Positions 17,502 through 28,782 of a DNA stretch of 64,000 bases are shown here, in pieces. The translations under genes and the position numbers were made by a program. A model generated the notes under the pieces. The model saw only the letters and a program-made list of their open reading frames with translations, did no database searches and was not told the DNA's origin. Source of the DNA: Peribacillus alkalitolerans (GTDB taxonomy: Bacteria > Bacillota > Bacilli > Bacillales > DSM-1321); the NCBI RefSeq assembly GCF_010882125.1, contig NZ_JAAGVZ010000009.1:52674-116673 (forward strand). The letters run 5' to 3'. The stretch's first letter is position 1, and every line of letters starts with the position of its first letter.

Positions 17502-19757
17502 ATGGTCAAAAGATCTAGAATTGTCGCCTTTTTAATCTTGGTCGTTGCGATTTTTGCAATGATGGGGACGACTACAACAAAAATTTTGGATAATATTAAA
17601 CTCGGTTTGGATCTACAAGGTGGATTTGAAGTCTTGTATGAGGTTAAATCCGAAAACGGTAAGAAAGTGGATGAAAAAATTCTAGCTAGTACTGCAAGTG
17701 CCCTAGATCGTCGTGTTAACGTACTAGGTGTGAGTGAACCGAGTATTCAAATTGAAGGAAAAAATCGTATTCGTGTTCAACTTGCTGGAGTAGATGATCA
17801 AAATAAGGCACGTGAAATCTTATCCACTCAAGCAAAGCTTTCATTCCGTGATTATAATGACCAAGAAATGTTAAAAGGGTCTGATTTAAAGGAAGGTGGA
17901 GCAAAACAAACCTTCATGGAAAATCAACCTGTTGTTGAAGTAACATTAAAAGATGCAAATAAATTCAAAGAAGTTACAGAAAAAATTTCAGCAATGCCTG
18001 CACCAACAAACGTATTAGCAATCTGGTTGGATTTTGAAGAAGGTAAAGATTCTATTCAAAAACCTGATACACAAGATAATATGATTTCTGCACCTTCTGT
18101 AAGAGAAGTGTTTAACCAAAATACAGTTCTAATAACTGGTTCTTTTACAATTGAAGAAGCGAAAGATTTAGCGGATTTGTTAAATGCAGGAGCACTCCCT
18201 GTAGAGCTTAAAGAAGTATATTCTACTTCAGTAGGAGCGAAGTTTGGAGAAAAGGCTTTAGAAAGTACAATCCTAGCAGGAATTATCGGTGTTGCAGCTA
18301 TTTACCTATTCATGCTTGTTTACTATCGTTTCCCAGGTTTTGTTGCAATTATTACTCTATCCATCTATATTTACCTAATTTTATTGGTATTTGATTGGAT
18401 GAATGGTGTTCTGACACTTCCTGGTATAGCTGCACTAATCCTAGGGGTTGGTATGGCAGTCGATGCAAATATCATTACCTATGAGCGAATTAGGGATGAA
18501 CTAAAACTGGGTCGTTCAGTTAAAGCAGCCTATGAAGCAGGAAATAAAAATTCACTGTCTACCATATTAGATGCTAATTTAACAACCATCCTTGCAGCGG
18601 CTGTATTATTCTATATTGGGACAAGCTCAGTAAAAGGGTTTGCTACAATGTTAATCATCAGTATATTAATGACTTTTATTACTGCTGTATTTGGAACTCG
18701 TATTTTCCTAGGGCTTTGGGTAAATAGTGGATTATTCAATAAAAAACCAGGCTGGTTTGGTGTTAAGCAAAAAGATATCCGTAATTTATCGGAATCAGAA
18801 TCAACTCTTGATATTCCTACCCGCTTTGATCGTTTAGATTTTGTCAACAAACGAAAAATTTATTATGGATTTTCGATTGCTCTTACGGTAATTGGAATTG
18901 TCTTCCTATTAATATTCAAATTAAACCTTGGAATCGATTACAGCAGCGGAACAAGGGTTGATGTACCTTCAAAAGAATCACTAACAACTTCACAGGTTGA
19001 AGATGAATTCAAAAAAATTGGCCTTGAAATTGATGATATTGTCCTTTCAGGTAAAAATAACGATACGGCTAGTGTTCGTTTAATAGGGGTATTAGATAAA
19101 AATGAAATTTCTAAATTAAAAACTCATATGAAGAGTGAGTTTGGATTAGAACCAAACGTAAGCACTGTTTCACCTACAATTGGAAAAGAATTGGCGAGAA
19201 ATGCGTTGATTTCGGTCCTGATTGCATCAGTAGGAATCATTCTTTATGTCACATTACGTTTTGAATGGAGAATGGCCCTTCCTGCTGTTATTGCATTGCT
19301 ACATGATGCATTCTTTATCATTACAATATTTAGTTTATTCCGTATTGAAGTTGATTTAACTTTTATCGCAGCAGTGTTAACCATTGTCGGTTATTCAATT
19401 AACGATACAATTGTTACATTTGACCGTATTCGTGAGAATTTACGTGCGAAGAAAAAAATCAAAGATGCTTCAGAATTAAAACAAATTGTAAACGTGAGTA
19501 TTCGTCAGACACTTACTCGTTCCATTAACACGGTTTTGACGGTAATCATTACAGTAATTGCGATGATTTTGTTTGGAAGCGAATCTATCTTAAACTTCTC
19601 AATTGCGTTATTAATTGGATTGACAGTAGGAGTTTATTCATCCATCTTCATTGCTTCCCAACTTTGGCTTGATTTTAAAATTAAGGAGCTAAAGAAAAAG
19701 GGTACATTGATTACCTACGTAGAAAAGAAAAAGAATACGGATGAGGCGCAAGTCTAA
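17502..19757 (+). CDS. secDF: Fused protein translocase subunit SecDF
   Basis: Membrane component that uses the proton gradient to help pull proteins through SecYEG. 751 residues, the Bacillus-type fusion of SecD and SecF. The first half has NIKLGLDLQGGFEVLYEV near residue 31, the P1 domain, and the five-helix block GIAALILGVGMAVDANIITYERIRDEL near 308. The second half repeats the fold with LGIDYSSGTRV near 475 and FIAAVLTIVGYSINDTIVTFDRIRENL near 625. ATG 17502 follows GAGGAGG. It has its own promoter and terminator. Functionally tied to yajC. Confidence 0.97.
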   Translation: MVKRSRIVAFLILVVAIFAMMGTTTTKILDNIKLGLDLQGGFEVLYEVKSENGKKVDEKILASTASALDRRVNVLGVSEPSIQIEGKNRIRVQLAGVDDQNKAREILSTQAKLSFRDYNDQEMLKGSDLKEGGAKQTFMENQPVVEVTLKDANKFKEVTEKISAMPAPTNVLAIWLDFEEGKDSIQKPDTQDNMISAPSVREVFNQNTVLITGSFTIEEAKDLADLLNAGALPVELKEVYSTSVGAKFGEKALESTILAGIIGVAAIYLFMLVYYRFPGFVAIITLSIYIYLILLVFDWMNGVLTLPGIAALILGVGMAVDANIITYERIRDELKLGRSVKAAYEAGNKNSLSTILDANLTTILAAAVLFYIGTSSVKGFATMLIISILMTFITAVFGTRIFLGLWVNSGLFNKKPGWFGVKQKDIRNLSESESTLDIPTRFDRLDFVNKRKIYYGFSIALTVIGIVFLLIFKLNLGIDYSSGTRVDVPSKESLTTSQVEDEFKKIGLEIDDIVLSGKNNDTASVRLIGVLDKNEISKLKTHMKSEFGLEPNVSTVSPTIGKELARNALISVLIASVGIILYVTLRFEWRMALPAVIALLHDAFFIITIFSLFRIEVDLTFIAAVLTIVGYSINDTIVTFDRIRENLRAKKKIKDASELKQIVNVSIRQTLTRSINTVLTVIITVIAMILFGSESILNFSIALLIGLTVGVYSSIFIASQLWLDFKIKELKKKGTLITYVEKKKNTDEAQV

Positions 19758-19771
19758 ACATCCATTTACTG

Positions 19772-19797
19772 AACCGTAGGAGCAATCCTACGGTTTT
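19772..19797 (+). terminator. Intrinsic terminator after secDF
   Basis: AACCGTAGG, loop AGCAAT, CCTACGGTTTTG. Confidence 0.88.
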
Positions 19798-19799
19798 GT

Positions 19800-20100
19800 A
19801 ATTTGTAAATAAGCAGTGAGCGATTCCACAGGATGTGGTGATGTCAGCGTTCGCCACAGGACGTGACGGATTTTAGCTGACGTTCCTTACTAACGGGACG
19901 CTTCCGCTTTTCTATTTGTCATAAAGGTTTATCGTTTGTAGTTAGAGCAGTGTCTAGCTTCAGCGTCCAGCGACTAGTGTGCTTCGGCCTCCTCCTTACG
20001 ATAAGTCAACATCGAATCACTATCGTTCTTCGTGTTTCCTTTATCTCATGCGGATTCCTCCAGCCCATACGTCGCTTAACGGGACGCTTCCGCTTTTCTT
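19800..20100. repeat. Cluster of dispersed Bacillus-type intergenic repeats between secDF and recJ
   Basis: No gene is present. Positions 19812-19915 hold a GC-richer segment ending GGGACGCTTCCGCTTTTC. Positions 19945-20075 hold a segment beginning GAGCAGTGTCTAGCTTCAGC and containing CTTACGATAAGTCAACATCG. The second segment has a near-identical counterpart at 32871-33130, which there is interrupted by another element. The end motif GGGACGCTTCCGCTTTTC occurs twice in this interval. Similar repeats are common between genes in environmental Bacillaceae. Confidence 0.75.
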
Positions 20101-20112
20101 GAATAAAACAAA

Positions 20113-20141
20113 TTGAAACGCTTTAGTTGGTCTTGTATAAT
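20113..20141 (+). promoter_or_regulatory. Sigma-A promoter of recJ-apt
   Basis: TTGAAA (20113-20118), 17-bp spacer, perfect TATAAT (20136-20141), 23 bp before the recJ start. Confidence 0.8.
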
Positions 20142-20164
20142 TAGGAAGGTTAAGGGGTGAATGT

Positions 20165-22534
20165 ATGTTACGATCAAAAACCCGTTGGAAGGTTGAATTA
20201 TCTAATGAAGAAAGAGCTAGTTTGCTCTCCACTCAACTAAACATTGCACCTTTAGTGGCTAAATTACTGGTGAACCGTGGAATGGATACCTTGGAAACAG
20301 CACAGTCTTTTTTATTTCCTGAGGAAACTCCTTTTCACGATCCTTACTTGTTAAAAGGGATGGATATTGCCGTAAATAGGATACATCGGGCAATTGAACG
20401 AAAAGAGCTTATTCGCATTTTTGGTGATTATGATGCAGATGGAGTCAGTAGTACAACGGTTCTAATGGAGACATTAAAAAAGCTGAATGCGAATGTTGAT
20501 TTTTATATACCAAACCGATTTTCAGAAGGTTATGGACCCAATGAAACAGCTTTTAGACTTGCGAAGGAAGAGGGCGTTTCATTATTAATTACGGTTGATA
20601 CTGGCATTTCGGCTATTCACGAAGCTGAAGTGGCCAAAAATCTTGACATGGATTACATTATTACAGATCATCATGAGCCTGGACCAATACTACCGGAAGC
20701 CCTGGCTATTATCCATCCTAAGCTAGAGGATAGTACTTATCCATTCAAGGAATTAGCTGGTGTAGGGGTTGCATTGAAGCTTGCACACGCATTATTAGGT
20801 GAAGTACCTTATGATTTACTTGAAATAGCGGCAATAGGGACAATTTCTGATCTCGTTCCCTTATTTGGTGAGAACAGGTTAATTGCCTCAAAAGGAATTC
20901 AGAACATGAAATCAACCACAAGACCAGGATTGCGTGCTTTATTCAAAGTCGCAGGTATTGAGCCCTCTTCACTGAATGAGGAATCCATTGGTTTTGGGAT
21001 AGGTCCGCGTATAAACGCTGCAGGCAGACTAGGAGATGCAGATCCTGCTGTTGAATTGCTATTAACAGAAGATTTTGAGACGGCATATTTCATAGCAAGT
21101 GAAATTGATGGCTTGAATAAAGAAAGACAAGCATTAGTCCAACAAATCGCTGCAGATGCTATAAAAGAAGTGGAAGAAAATTGGCCTATTGATGAAAACT
21201 CTGTCATTGTCGTCGGTAAGGAAGGATGGAATTCTGGAATAATTGGAATTGTTGCCTCTAAACTGGTTGATAGATTTTATAGACCAGCAATTGTTTTAAG
21301 CTTTGATCCAGAAAAAGGATTGGCTAAAGGCTCTGCTAGAAGCATTGAAGGTTTTGATCTCTATCAAAATTTATCTCAATGTCGCGATATATTGCCTCAT
21401 TTTGGTGGGCATCCTATGGCAGCTGGAATGACCCTGAAAATAGAAGACGTTGCAGATTTAAGAGAAAGATTAAATCAATTGGCTAAACAGAAGATGACTG
21501 CAGAAGACTTTGTGCCCGTCACTAAGCTTGATACAGTCACTTCAATAGGAGAAATCACACTTGAAAGCATCTCGCAAATGGAACGGCTCGCCCCCTTTGG
21601 AATGGGAAATCCAAAACCAAAAGTTATGATTAATGAAGTAAAAATCAGCACCATCCGTAAAATTGGAGCAGAATCTAATCATATGAAGGTAATGCTGGAA
21701 CATGATGGTTTTACGTTGGATGGAATTGGTTTTGGTTTAGGAGAATTGGTAGATCATATCTCTCCTATTACTTCTATATCTGTTGTGGGGGATGTTTCAA
21801 TCAATGAGTGGAACAACATGCGTAAACCTCAAATATTTTTGCATGATATTTCAGTGAATAATTGGCAGCTATTTGATTTTAGAGGTTCTAAAAAGATTTC
21901 CACTACGTTAGAGAAAATACCTAAAGATAACCGTATATTAATCGTTTTCAATGAATCAACAATGGAAAAACTACAGTTGAACTCATATCAAGCGGAAACG
22001 GTAGTATTCTTGGATAAAATAAGCCAAAAGAATTTTACTCTTAGTGGAAAAAATATTGTTTTGATTGATCTACCGACAAATTTAAATCAATTGAATACAC
22101 TATTTAAATGTGGGACACCAGAAAGGGTATATGCTCACTTTCATCAGGACCAACAACATTTCTTCAGTACAATGCCGACAAGGGATCACTTTAAGTGGAT
22201 GTATGCTCTTGTCAAGAAAAAAGGCACCTTTGAGGTCAATAGATACAGTGATGACATAGCTAGACATAAAGGCTGGTCAAGGGATACTGTCGATTTTATA
22301 GTTAAAGTGTTTTTTGAACTGGATTTTGTTACAATAGAGAATGGATTTATTTCAATAAAAGAACAAGCAGCAAAAAGAGACTTTCACGAATCAGCGTCCT
22401 TTAAGGATAAGAAGGAACAATTCCAATTGGAAAATGATCTTTTATATTCCTCTTATGGACAGCTATACAATTTTATAGAGTCGTTATTGTCAGAAAGCGT
22501 GCAGCTTGAGGAGGAAATGGAACAATGGATTTAA
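20165..22534 (+). CDS. recJ: Single-stranded-DNA-specific exonuclease RecJ
   Basis: 5'-to-3' single-strand exonuclease of recombination and mismatch repair. 789 residues, the long Bacillus form. DHH-family catalytic motifs: [13 protein letters not shown] near residue 87, VDTGIS, and IITDHHEPG near 167. DHHA1 nucleic-acid binding follows with [10 protein letters not shown] near 420, then an OB-like region and a C-terminal extension. ATG 20165 sits behind AAGGGGTGA. An alternative ATG 20161 is in another frame. The stop overlaps apt by 10 bp. Confidence 0.96.
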   Translation: MLRSKTRWKVELSNEERASLLSTQLNIAPLVAKLLVNRGMDTLETAQSFLFPEETPFHDPYLLKGMDIAVNRIHRAIERKELIRIFGDYDADGVSSTTVLMETLKKLNANVDFYIPNRFSEGYGPNETAFRLAKEEGVSLLITVDTGISAIHEAEVAKNLDMDYIITDHHEPGPILPEALAIIHPKLEDSTYPFKELAGVGVALKLAHALLGEVPYDLLEIAAIGTISDLVPLFGENRLIASKGIQNMKSTTRPGLRALFKVAGIEPSSLNEESIGFGIGPRINAAGRLGDADPAVELLLTEDFETAYFIASEIDGLNKERQALVQQIAADAIKEVEENWPIDENSVIVVGKEGWNSGIIGIVASKLVDRFYRPAIVLSFDPEKGLAKGSARSIEGFDLYQNLSQCRDILPHFGGHPMAAGMTLKIEDVADLRERLNQLAKQKMTAEDFVPVTKLDTVTSIGEITLESISQMERLAPFGMGNPKPKVMINEVKISTIRKIGAESNHMKVMLEHDGFTLDGIGFGLGELVDHISPITSISVVGDVSINEWNNMRKPQIFLHDISVNNWQLFDFRGSKKISTTLEKIPKDNRILIVFNESTMEKLQLNSYQAETVVFLDKISQKNFTLSGKNIVLIDLPTNLNQLNTLFKCGTPERVYAHFHQDQQHFFSTMPTRDHFKWMYALVKKKGTFEVNRYSDDIARHKGWSRDTVDFIVKVFFELDFVTIENGFISIKEQAAKRDFHESASFKDKKEQFQLENDLLYSSYGQLYNFIESLLSESVQLEEEMEQWI

Positions 22535-23037
22535 AGCAATTTGTTACTATCGTGCCTGATTGGCCAAAGCCTGGAATAAAGTTTAAAGATATCACAACAT
22601 TAATGGATAATGGGGAAGCATATCGTTATGCTACTGACCAGATCGTAGAATATGCTAAAAAAAGACAAATCGATTTAGTTGTTGGACCTGAAGCTCGTGG
22701 ATTCATCATTGGATGTCCTGTTGCTTATTCGTTAGGAGTAGGTTTTGCTCCTGTAAGAAAAGAAGGAAAATTGCCACGTGAAACTATTAAAGTTCAATAT
22801 GGTCTTGAATATGGGAAAGACGTATTAACAATCCATAAGGATGCCATCAAACCAGGTCAAAGAGTATTAATCACTGATGACTTACTAGCAACTGGTGGAA
22901 CGATTGAAGCGACTATCAAGCTTGTGGAAGATCTTGGTGGTATTGTCGCAGGTATAGCATTCTTAATTGAATTGTCATACCTTGATGGAAAAGATAAATT
23001 AAACGGTTATGATATTCTTACTCTCATGACATACTAA
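22525..23037 (+). CDS. apt: Adenine phosphoribosyltransferase
   Basis: Salvages adenine with PRPP to AMP. 170 residues, exact family length. Motifs: [24 protein letters not shown] near residue 52, [10 protein letters not shown], and the PRPP-binding [13 protein letters not shown] near 115. ATG 22525 lies within the end of recJ behind GAGGAGG. It is followed by a strong terminator. recJ-apt-relA order is conserved in Bacillus. Confidence 0.97.
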   Translation: MDLKQFVTIVPDWPKPGIKFKDITTLMDNGEAYRYATDQIVEYAKKRQIDLVVGPEARGFIIGCPVAYSLGVGFAPVRKEGKLPRETIKVQYGLEYGKDVLTIHKDAIKPGQRVLITDDLLATGGTIEATIKLVEDLGGIVAGIAFLIELSYLDGKDKLNGYDILTLMTY

Positions 23038-23045
23038 ATAGATAC

Positions 23046-23097
23046 GAATCCTATTGTTGACAATTTATTTGTTGATAATAGGATTCTTCTTTTTTTT
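23046..23097 (+). terminator. Intrinsic terminator after apt
   Basis: GAATCCTATT (23046-23055) pairs with AATAGGATTC (23077-23086) around a partly self-complementary loop, then a T-run. Confidence 0.85.
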
Positions 23098-23346
23098 ATG
23101 TAAATTCGGCGAACAGTGTCTGCATTTCTTTCCAAAATGGAATTATATTCACCTTTACTTCTAGAAAAATGTCGAAATAGGAAGAAAAGAGGGGGAAACT
23201 CTTTACATTCTCCTTCTTTTTTTTGATAATAGATACAATATGAATTTTTACAGAAACACAATAGTTTAACTTTAGCCTGTGTGAGTGGCTGAAGGTTTTT
23301 ATAATATATTCAAAAAATCCCGTTATTTAAATAAAAAGGTGGTTTC
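23098..23346. other. relA upstream region
   Basis: About 250 bp without a credible gene. A small AAAGAG/CTCTTT hairpin near 23187-23208 leads to a T-rich stretch. TATAAT at 23300-23305 could be the -10 of relA, but no good -35 is visible. A 75-codon reverse-strand open frame here overlaps the apt terminator and is not called. Confidence 0.4.
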
Positions 23347-25542
23347 ATGGCGAACGAACAAGTAATTAGTGCTGAACAGGTAATTGAAAGAGTTGGAAAG
23401 TATTTACAACCTTCGGATGTGAGTATGGTAAAAAAAGCTTATGAATTTGCTGAGAACGCACATAAAGAGCAATTTCGTAAATCGGGTGAACCTTATATCA
23501 TCCATCCAATTCAAGTAGCTGGGATTCTTGCTGACCTCGAATTGGACGCTGCAACTGTTTCCTCTGGATTCCTGCATGATGTAGTTGAAGATACTGGGGT
23601 AACCCTAAAAGAGTTGGAAGAAGCCTTCAATCAAGAAGTAGCCATGTTAGTAGATGGCGTCACTAAGTTAGGGAAAATTAAATATAAAAGCCAGGAAGAA
23701 CAGCAGGCCGAAAACCACCGAAAAATGTTTGTCGCAATGGCCCAGGATATTCGGGTCATTCTTATCAAACTAGCAGATCGTCTTCATAATATGAGGACTT
23801 TAAAACATCTTCCTCTTGAAAAACAACGCAGAATTTCTAATGAGACTTTAGAGATTTTCGCTCCGCTTGCGCACCGACTGGGTATTTCGACTATTAAATG
23901 GGAACTCGAGGATACTGCTCTGCGATATTTAAATCCACAACAGTATTATCGAATTGTCAATTTAATGAAGAAAAAGCGTGCAGAACGTGAAGATTATTTA
24001 GATGGTGTAATTCAAGAAGTTCGCGAAGGCCTTGGCGAGGTGCATATTAAAGCAGAGATTTCTGGAAGACCGAAGCATATATATAGCATTTACCGTAAGA
24101 TGGCATTACAAAATAAGCAGTTCAGCGAAATCTATGATTTACTTGCTGTTCGAATTCAAGTGAATAACATCAAAGATTGCTACGCTGTCTTAGGAATCAT
24201 TCACACTGCCTGGAAGCCAATGCCTGGACGTTTTAAAGATTATATCGCTATGCCTAAGCCAAATATGTATCAATCCCTTCATACGACCGTTATTGGGCCT
24301 AAAGGAGATCCTTTAGAAGTGCAAATCAGAACATTTGAAATGCACCGTATTGCAGAATATGGGATTGCTGCCCACTGGGCTTATAAAGAAGGTAAAGAAG
24401 TCTCTGAAAATCAGTCTCTTGAAGAGAAGCTGACATGGTTCAGAGAAATCTTAGAATTCCAGGATGATGCGACTAATGCAGAAGAATTCATGGAATCCTT
24501 AAAAATTGACTTATTCTCGGACATGGTATTCATTTTTACTCCAAAAGGAGATGTATTTGAGCTACCTGCTGGATCCGTACCTATCGATTTCGCCTATCGA
24601 ATCCATTCAGAGATAGGAAATAAGACGATTGGGGCTAAAGTGAATGGGAAGATGGTCACTCTCGATTATAAGCTTAAAACGGGTGACATCATTGAAATTC
24701 TCACATCCAAGCATTCATATGGGCCTAGCAAAGATTGGTTAAAGCTTGCTCAAACTTCACAAGCCAAGAACAAGATTCGAACTTTTTTCAAAAAGCAAAT
24801 GCGTGATGAGAATGTCGAAAAGGGAAGAGAGCTTGTTGAAAAAGAAATCAAGTTAATGGAGTTTGACTTAAAAGAGATTTTAACAACTGAAAATATTAAA
24901 AGGGTGTCAGAGAAATTTAATTTCGCCAATGATGAGGATATGTTTGCGGCTGTTGGATACAACGGAATCACTGCACTTCAAGTGGCTAATAGATTAACGG
25001 AAAAGTGGCGTAAAAAGAAAGAATTAGAACAAAAAGCTAGTATCACAGACGCTGTTTCTGAATTGAAATCTCTTCATTCTGTTAAAAAACGTGAATCTGG
25101 AGTAAGAGTCCAAGGAATCGAAAATCTCTTAATCCGTCTTTCTCGCTGTTGCAACCCGGTACCTGGAGATGAAATAGTAGGCTTTATCACCAAGGGCCGT
25201 GGTGTGAGTGTCCACCGTAACGATTGCACAAATATTGTCGGTGATGATGCTGAAGCAAGGCTCATACCTGTTGAGTGGGAAAGCAGCCTGAATGATAGAA
25301 AAGAATATAACGTGGATATTGAAATTAGTGGTTACGATAGACGTGGTCTATTAAATGAAGTATTACAGGCCGTAAATGAAACGAAAACGAATATTACCGC
25401 CGTTTCTGGAAGGTCAGATCGTAATAAGGTTGCTACCATTAACATGTCTATTGCCATTCATAATGTGAACCATTTACAGAAAGTCGTCGAGAGAATCAAA
25501 CAAATCTCCGAAATATACTCTGTACGTAGGATCATGAACTAA
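23347..25542 (+). CDS. relA: Bifunctional (p)ppGpp synthetase/hydrolase RelA
   Basis: Main stringent-response enzyme. 731 residues with the full Rel architecture. The HD hydrolase domain contains [13 protein letters not shown] near residue 76 and [11 protein letters not shown]. The synthetase domain has [10 protein letters not shown] near 240 and the YQSLHTTV segment near 320. A TGS domain ([24 protein letters not shown]) begins near 393. A zinc/CC segment ([16 protein letters not shown]) is near 600, and a C-terminal ACT domain follows. An intact HD motif predicts hydrolase activity. ATG 23347 follows AAAAGGTGG. dtd follows by 12 bp. Confidence 0.97.
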   Translation: MANEQVISAEQVIERVGKYLQPSDVSMVKKAYEFAENAHKEQFRKSGEPYIIHPIQVAGILADLELDAATVSSGFLHDVVEDTGVTLKELEEAFNQEVAMLVDGVTKLGKIKYKSQEEQQAENHRKMFVAMAQDIRVILIKLADRLHNMRTLKHLPLEKQRRISNETLEIFAPLAHRLGISTIKWELEDTALRYLNPQQYYRIVNLMKKKRAEREDYLDGVIQEVREGLGEVHIKAEISGRPKHIYSIYRKMALQNKQFSEIYDLLAVRIQVNNIKDCYAVLGIIHTAWKPMPGRFKDYIAMPKPNMYQSLHTTVIGPKGDPLEVQIRTFEMHRIAEYGIAAHWAYKEGKEVSENQSLEEKLTWFREILEFQDDATNAEEFMESLKIDLFSDMVFIFTPKGDVFELPAGSVPIDFAYRIHSEIGNKTIGAKVNGKMVTLDYKLKTGDIIEILTSKHSYGPSKDWLKLAQTSQAKNKIRTFFKKQMRDENVEKGRELVEKEIKLMEFDLKEILTTENIKRVSEKFNFANDEDMFAAVGYNGITALQVANRLTEKWRKKKELEQKASITDAVSELKSLHSVKKRESGVRVQGIENLLIRLSRCCNPVPGDEIVGFITKGRGVSVHRNDCTNIVGDDAEARLIPVEWESSLNDRKEYNVDIEISGYDRRGLLNEVLQAVNETKTNITAVSGRSDRNKVATINMSIAIHNVNHLQKVVERIKQISEIYSVRRIMN

Positions 25543-25554
25543 GGGGTTTTTTCC

Positions 25555-25995
25555 ATGAGAGTAGTATTACAGAGATCAAAAGAAGCTAGTGTGACTGTCA
25601 CTGGCGAGGTCATTGGAAAAATTGAAAGTGGGCTTGTCCTTCTAGTGGGAGTTACCCATAACGACACTGAAGATGATGCCATCTATCTAGCGGATAAAAT
25701 TGTGAATCTCCGGATTTTCGAAGATGAACAAGGGAAGATGAATCATTCACTATTAGATGCTGGTGGACAAATTCTTTCCGTTTCTCAATTTACTTTATAT
25801 GGGGATTGTAGGAAAGGGCGTCGCCCGAACTTCATGGAAGCGGCTAAACCTGACCAAGCAATAGATCTCTATAACTTTTTTAATGAACAACTCCGTCAAA
25901 AAGGAGTCGAAGTGCAAACAGGTGAGTTTGGTGCCATGATGGATGTTCAATTGGTCAATGATGGACCAGTAACATTAATTTTGGACAGCATTTGA
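25555..25995 (+). CDS. dtd: D-aminoacyl-tRNA deacylase
   Basis: Removes D-amino acids (and glycine from tRNA-Ala) mischarged on tRNA. 146 residues, normal length. Start [15 protein letters not shown], the catalytic [10 protein letters not shown] near residue 75 and the cross-subunit GPVTLILDS end are all present. ATG 25555 is 12 bp after relA. It has its own terminator. Confidence 0.96.
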   Translation: MRVVLQRSKEASVTVTGEVIGKIESGLVLLVGVTHNDTEDDAIYLADKIVNLRIFEDEQGKMNHSLLDAGGQILSVSQFTLYGDCRKGRRPNFMEAAKPDQAIDLYNFFNEQLRQKGVEVQTGEFGAMMDVQLVNDGPVTLILDSI

Positions 25996-26006
25996 ATAGA
26001 ATCGAT

Positions 26007-26037
26007 TAAAAGCAGTGGTGTAAGCCATTGCTTTTTG
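26007..26037 (+). terminator. Intrinsic terminator after dtd
   Basis: AAAAGCAGTGG pairs with CCATTGCTTTT (one G-U), followed by TTG and T-rich sequence. Confidence 0.8.
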
Positions 26038-26169
26038 TTTACACTTTAATTAACCATAATTTAGAAATGGGAAAGTAAGTTACTTTAAAGGCAATATAGG
26101 GAATTAATCCTTTTTTTCGCCTTAGGGTCGCCGATTTGATGATTGATCAATTCAGGGGGAACTAGTAAA

Positions 26170-26643
26170 ATGAGAATTCAAAAAATGAATGAAAAAATGG
26201 CACTTGATATTCTAGGATGGAAATATGAATCTCCTTATGATTTCTATAACAACAAAATTTCTACAGATGCGATCAAAGAACTTCTAGAAAATAACTATTC
26301 AGGAGTATTTATTGATGATGAATTAATTGGTTTTTTCTGTACGGGTACTGCGGCTCAAGTACCGAGTGGTTCTACAGTTGGTGCTTATGAAGAGAGAATG
26401 GTGGATATTGGGTTAGGGATGAAACCAGAAATGACGGGAAAAGGAAGAGGAATGGATTTTTTTTATTTTGTCATGAGTACCATTCGAGGATTGAATGGAA
26501 ATGGACCTTTAAGATTAACAGTTGCTAGATTCAATCAAAGAGCCATACATTTATATGAAAAATTTGGATTTGTCCAAAAGGATCAATTTGCAAGTGCATC
26601 TTCAGATTTCATTACGATGGTAAAGGCTAAAACTACAGAATAA
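26170..26643 (+). CDS. GNAT-family N-acetyltransferase
   Basis: 157-residue GCN5-related acetyltransferase of unknown substrate. ATG 26170 is chosen because AGGGGGA is 9 bases upstream. The in-frame TTG 26143 has none. The acetyl-CoA loop appears as GLGMKPEMTGKGRGMDFFYFV near residue 80. The C-terminal beta-bulge helix RLTVARFNQRAIHLYEKFGF near 118 is typical of the fold. This gene is not part of the standard B. subtilis order and is convergent with yrvJ across a bidirectional hairpin. Confidence 0.85.
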   Translation: MRIQKMNEKMALDILGWKYESPYDFYNNKISTDAIKELLENNYSGVFIDDELIGFFCTGTAAQVPSGSTVGAYEERMVDIGLGMKPEMTGKGRGMDFFYFVMSTIRGLNGNGPLRLTVARFNQRAIHLYEKFGFVQKDQFASASSDFITMVKAKTTE

Positions 26644-26649
26644 TATAAT

Positions 26650-26693
26650 GGGTGCTAGAAAGGTCGTCCAATGCATGGACTCTTCTAGCACCC
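26650..26693. terminator. Bidirectional hairpin between GNAT gene and yrvJ
   Basis: GGGTGCTAGAA (26650-26660) pairs perfectly with TTCTAGCACCC (26683-26693). An inner TCCA/TGGA pair adds to it. Tails are AT-rich but lack a strict T-run. Confidence 0.75.
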
Positions 26694-26697
26694 TGAT

Positions 26698-28488
26698 TCA
26701 CTTAATAAAATATTCCGCAAGTCCATTAAAGATAGCCTCTGATACAGCCTCTTGATAAGCACTTGATAATACGGTCATTTCCTCTGCGGGGTTTGATAGA
26801 TAACCAAGTTCCAATAAAATTCCCGATGCTCCATTTTCCCTAATGACGTGATAATCACCTTTACGAACATTCCTGTCCTTCATTGAAGTTCCAGAGATTA
26901 ATTTTGAATGTATTTCATCAGCTAAGTCTTTCTGATAAGGATGGTAATAATAGGTTGTAATTCCGTTTACACTGCTATCATTACTACTATCATAATGGAT
27001 ACTAATAAAAGCATCAGCATTATGATAATTTGCAGAGCTAGCTCTCGATCTAAGTGTCACGTATGTATCACCGATTCTTGTCAGCACGGTTCTTCCACCA
27101 GCAGCTCTTATTTTATCACTTAACAATTGAGCTGTTCGCAGGGTTAATGCTTTTTCAAGAGTTCCTCGGGAGCCGGTTGTACCATTATCGCGCCCCCCAT
27201 GGCCAGGATCAAGCACGATTGTCCTGTTTGTAAAATACTTTTCCATGCGTGACTTTGTTATTTGCGGGGCATCACCTTTGGAGGAAACAATCCATCCTGC
27301 TACATATGCGAATTGGTCATTTTCTAGTGCAATCTTATACCAATCTCCTTCGACGGCAATCAAAGGGAAGGTATCACCTTCATTAGTGGATAACAGGGCT
27401 TCAGAATGTGCACTTGGTTCTTTTCTTAGTAAAGTACCATCATGAATAATCACGATTTTTCCATTCTTAAAATCTTTTTTCTTAATAGGCTGTGCATCCA
27501 ATGATTGTCTTACGTACCAAATGGGAATCCATCCAGTTTCTTTATTAGGAAGAGATAAGGCAATCCAATTATTCTCTTCATCCAATACTTTAAACTCGTG
27601 TCCCTTTTTTAATGTAGATATAACCTTCCCTGCAAAAGATGGTGTTGCGCGGACTTTAATGTTCTGTGCAGTCACGATGGCTTTGCCACCTTTTAAAGTT
27701 TCTTTCTTTTGCGCATCTTCAGGGTTTGATAAATCTTCCTTTTCCTTTGAGGTGGTAACTTCTATATAATCTTCGTGGACCCAGCCTGTTTTCCCCTCAT
27801 GTTGTACCTGAAGCCATTCATCAGCAATTTTTATTACTTCAACTTTTGTATCTAAAGTAAGTTTGCCAATAATATCAGATTCTAACGAAGGCTTAGCTCT
27901 AAAATTTAATGATTTCACTTTGATGATTCCAACAGATTTTCCAGACTGGGAATCGGATTCTTTTTCTTTTTCTTTTTCTTTTATTGGTTCTGGTTGATTG
28001 ATCTCTATAAATTCGGCTGATGCCCAACCTTCCATTTCTACCGACTTCACTTTCAGCCAATTTTCATTCCTTGAAACGATTTGAACCTGTTGATTTTGTT
28101 TAAGGCTCCCTACTATTTGAAAGGTTGTTCCTGGACCAGTCCGCACTCGAAGACTTTCTACAAGTACAACACCTGTTTCAACTCCCGTTTCACTTTCCTC
28201 TTTATTGGGGGAGGAAACTTTTTTTACAAGCCAGTGAGCGATCCAACCAGTTCTATTTTTCAATTTTACTTCGTACCATTCACCTTTTTCTCCGATAACT
28301 GTAAACACTTCGCCAGCGGAAGCCTTTTGAGCGATCGGATAACTTAATCCCGGACCCTCGCGGATATTGATTATTTTCTTATTGATCGTAACCTCATACC
28401 CTTCTGCTTTCTTCTGGTCATCCATGGTGGTGCCAGTAGGGAAAATCAGGAGTAAAACGATCAGGGTCTTGATCCATATCTTCAACAT
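26698..28488 (-). CDS. yrvJ: N-acetylmuramoyl-L-alanine amidase with five SH3b domains, YrvJ-like
   Basis: Secreted wall hydrolase. ATG 28488 (596 residues) is preferred over GTG 28497 because AAAGGTGG sits just upstream. The signal peptide IWIKTLIVLLLIFPTG is followed by five bacterial SH3 domains (roughly residues 31-90, 110-166, 185-243, 266-328 and 342-402). Linkers are charged, one with a KEKEKEKES run. The C-terminal Amidase_3 domain starts with TIVLDPGHGGRDNG near 428, has the second zinc histidine in ISIHYDSS near 500 and the catalytic glutamate in LLELGYLSN near 570. All key residues appear intact. Divergent from the small gene upstream of hisS. Confidence 0.93.
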   Translation of the reverse strand: MLKIWIKTLIVLLLIFPTGTTMDDQKKAEGYEVTINKKIINIREGPGLSYPIAQKASAGEVFTVIGEKGEWYEVKLKNRTGWIAHWLVKKVSSPNKEESETGVETGVVLVESLRVRTGPGTTFQIVGSLKQNQQVQIVSRNENWLKVKSVEMEGWASAEFIEINQPEPIKEKEKEKESDSQSGKSVGIIKVKSLNFRAKPSLESDIIGKLTLDTKVEVIKIADEWLQVQHEGKTGWVHEDYIEVTTSKEKEDLSNPEDAQKKETLKGGKAIVTAQNIKVRATPSFAGKVISTLKKGHEFKVLDEENNWIALSLPNKETGWIPIWYVRQSLDAQPIKKKDFKNGKIVIIHDGTLLRKEPSAHSEALLSTNEGDTFPLIAVEGDWYKIALENDQFAYVAGWIVSSKGDAPQITKSRMEKYFTNRTIVLDPGHGGRDNGTTGSRGTLEKALTLRTAQLLSDKIRAAGGRTVLTRIGDTYVTLRSRASSANYHNADAFISIHYDSSNDSSVNGITTYYYHPYQKDLADEIHSKLISGTSMKDRNVRKGDYHVIRENGASGILLELGYLSNPAEEMTVLSSAYQEAVSEAIFNGLAEYFIK

Positions 28489-28782
28489 CCGTTCCACCTT
28501 TCTAATTAATCTGTTTCAGTGCTTTAATAAAATTCTCGATTTAAAAAAAATTCCCTTTTAAAAACGTAAAAAAAATGAAAAATAGGGAAATCCTAATAGG
28601 GTAATGTTTATTTCTTGAGTAGATAATCACTCGTCTTTTGAAGGTGCTATTTCGTACTACCAATCTTTATATTTTTCAACTGTTGTAAAGAAGTGGACAG
28701 ATAGTATTGCACTAGATCAGTTTTCTATATGGATTTTGACATCCAAAGAAACCATTTTAACATATCTAAGGGAGGCACAAGC

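Noticed and set aside
19812..20100. Candidate structured regulatory RNA upstream of recJ
   Set aside because: The sequence recurs at another unrelated locus (32871) and matches a dispersed repeat. recJ has its own promoter downstream of it.
23034..23261. 75-codon reverse-strand frame between apt and relA
   Set aside because: It spans the apt terminator, has no good ribosome site and resembles no family.
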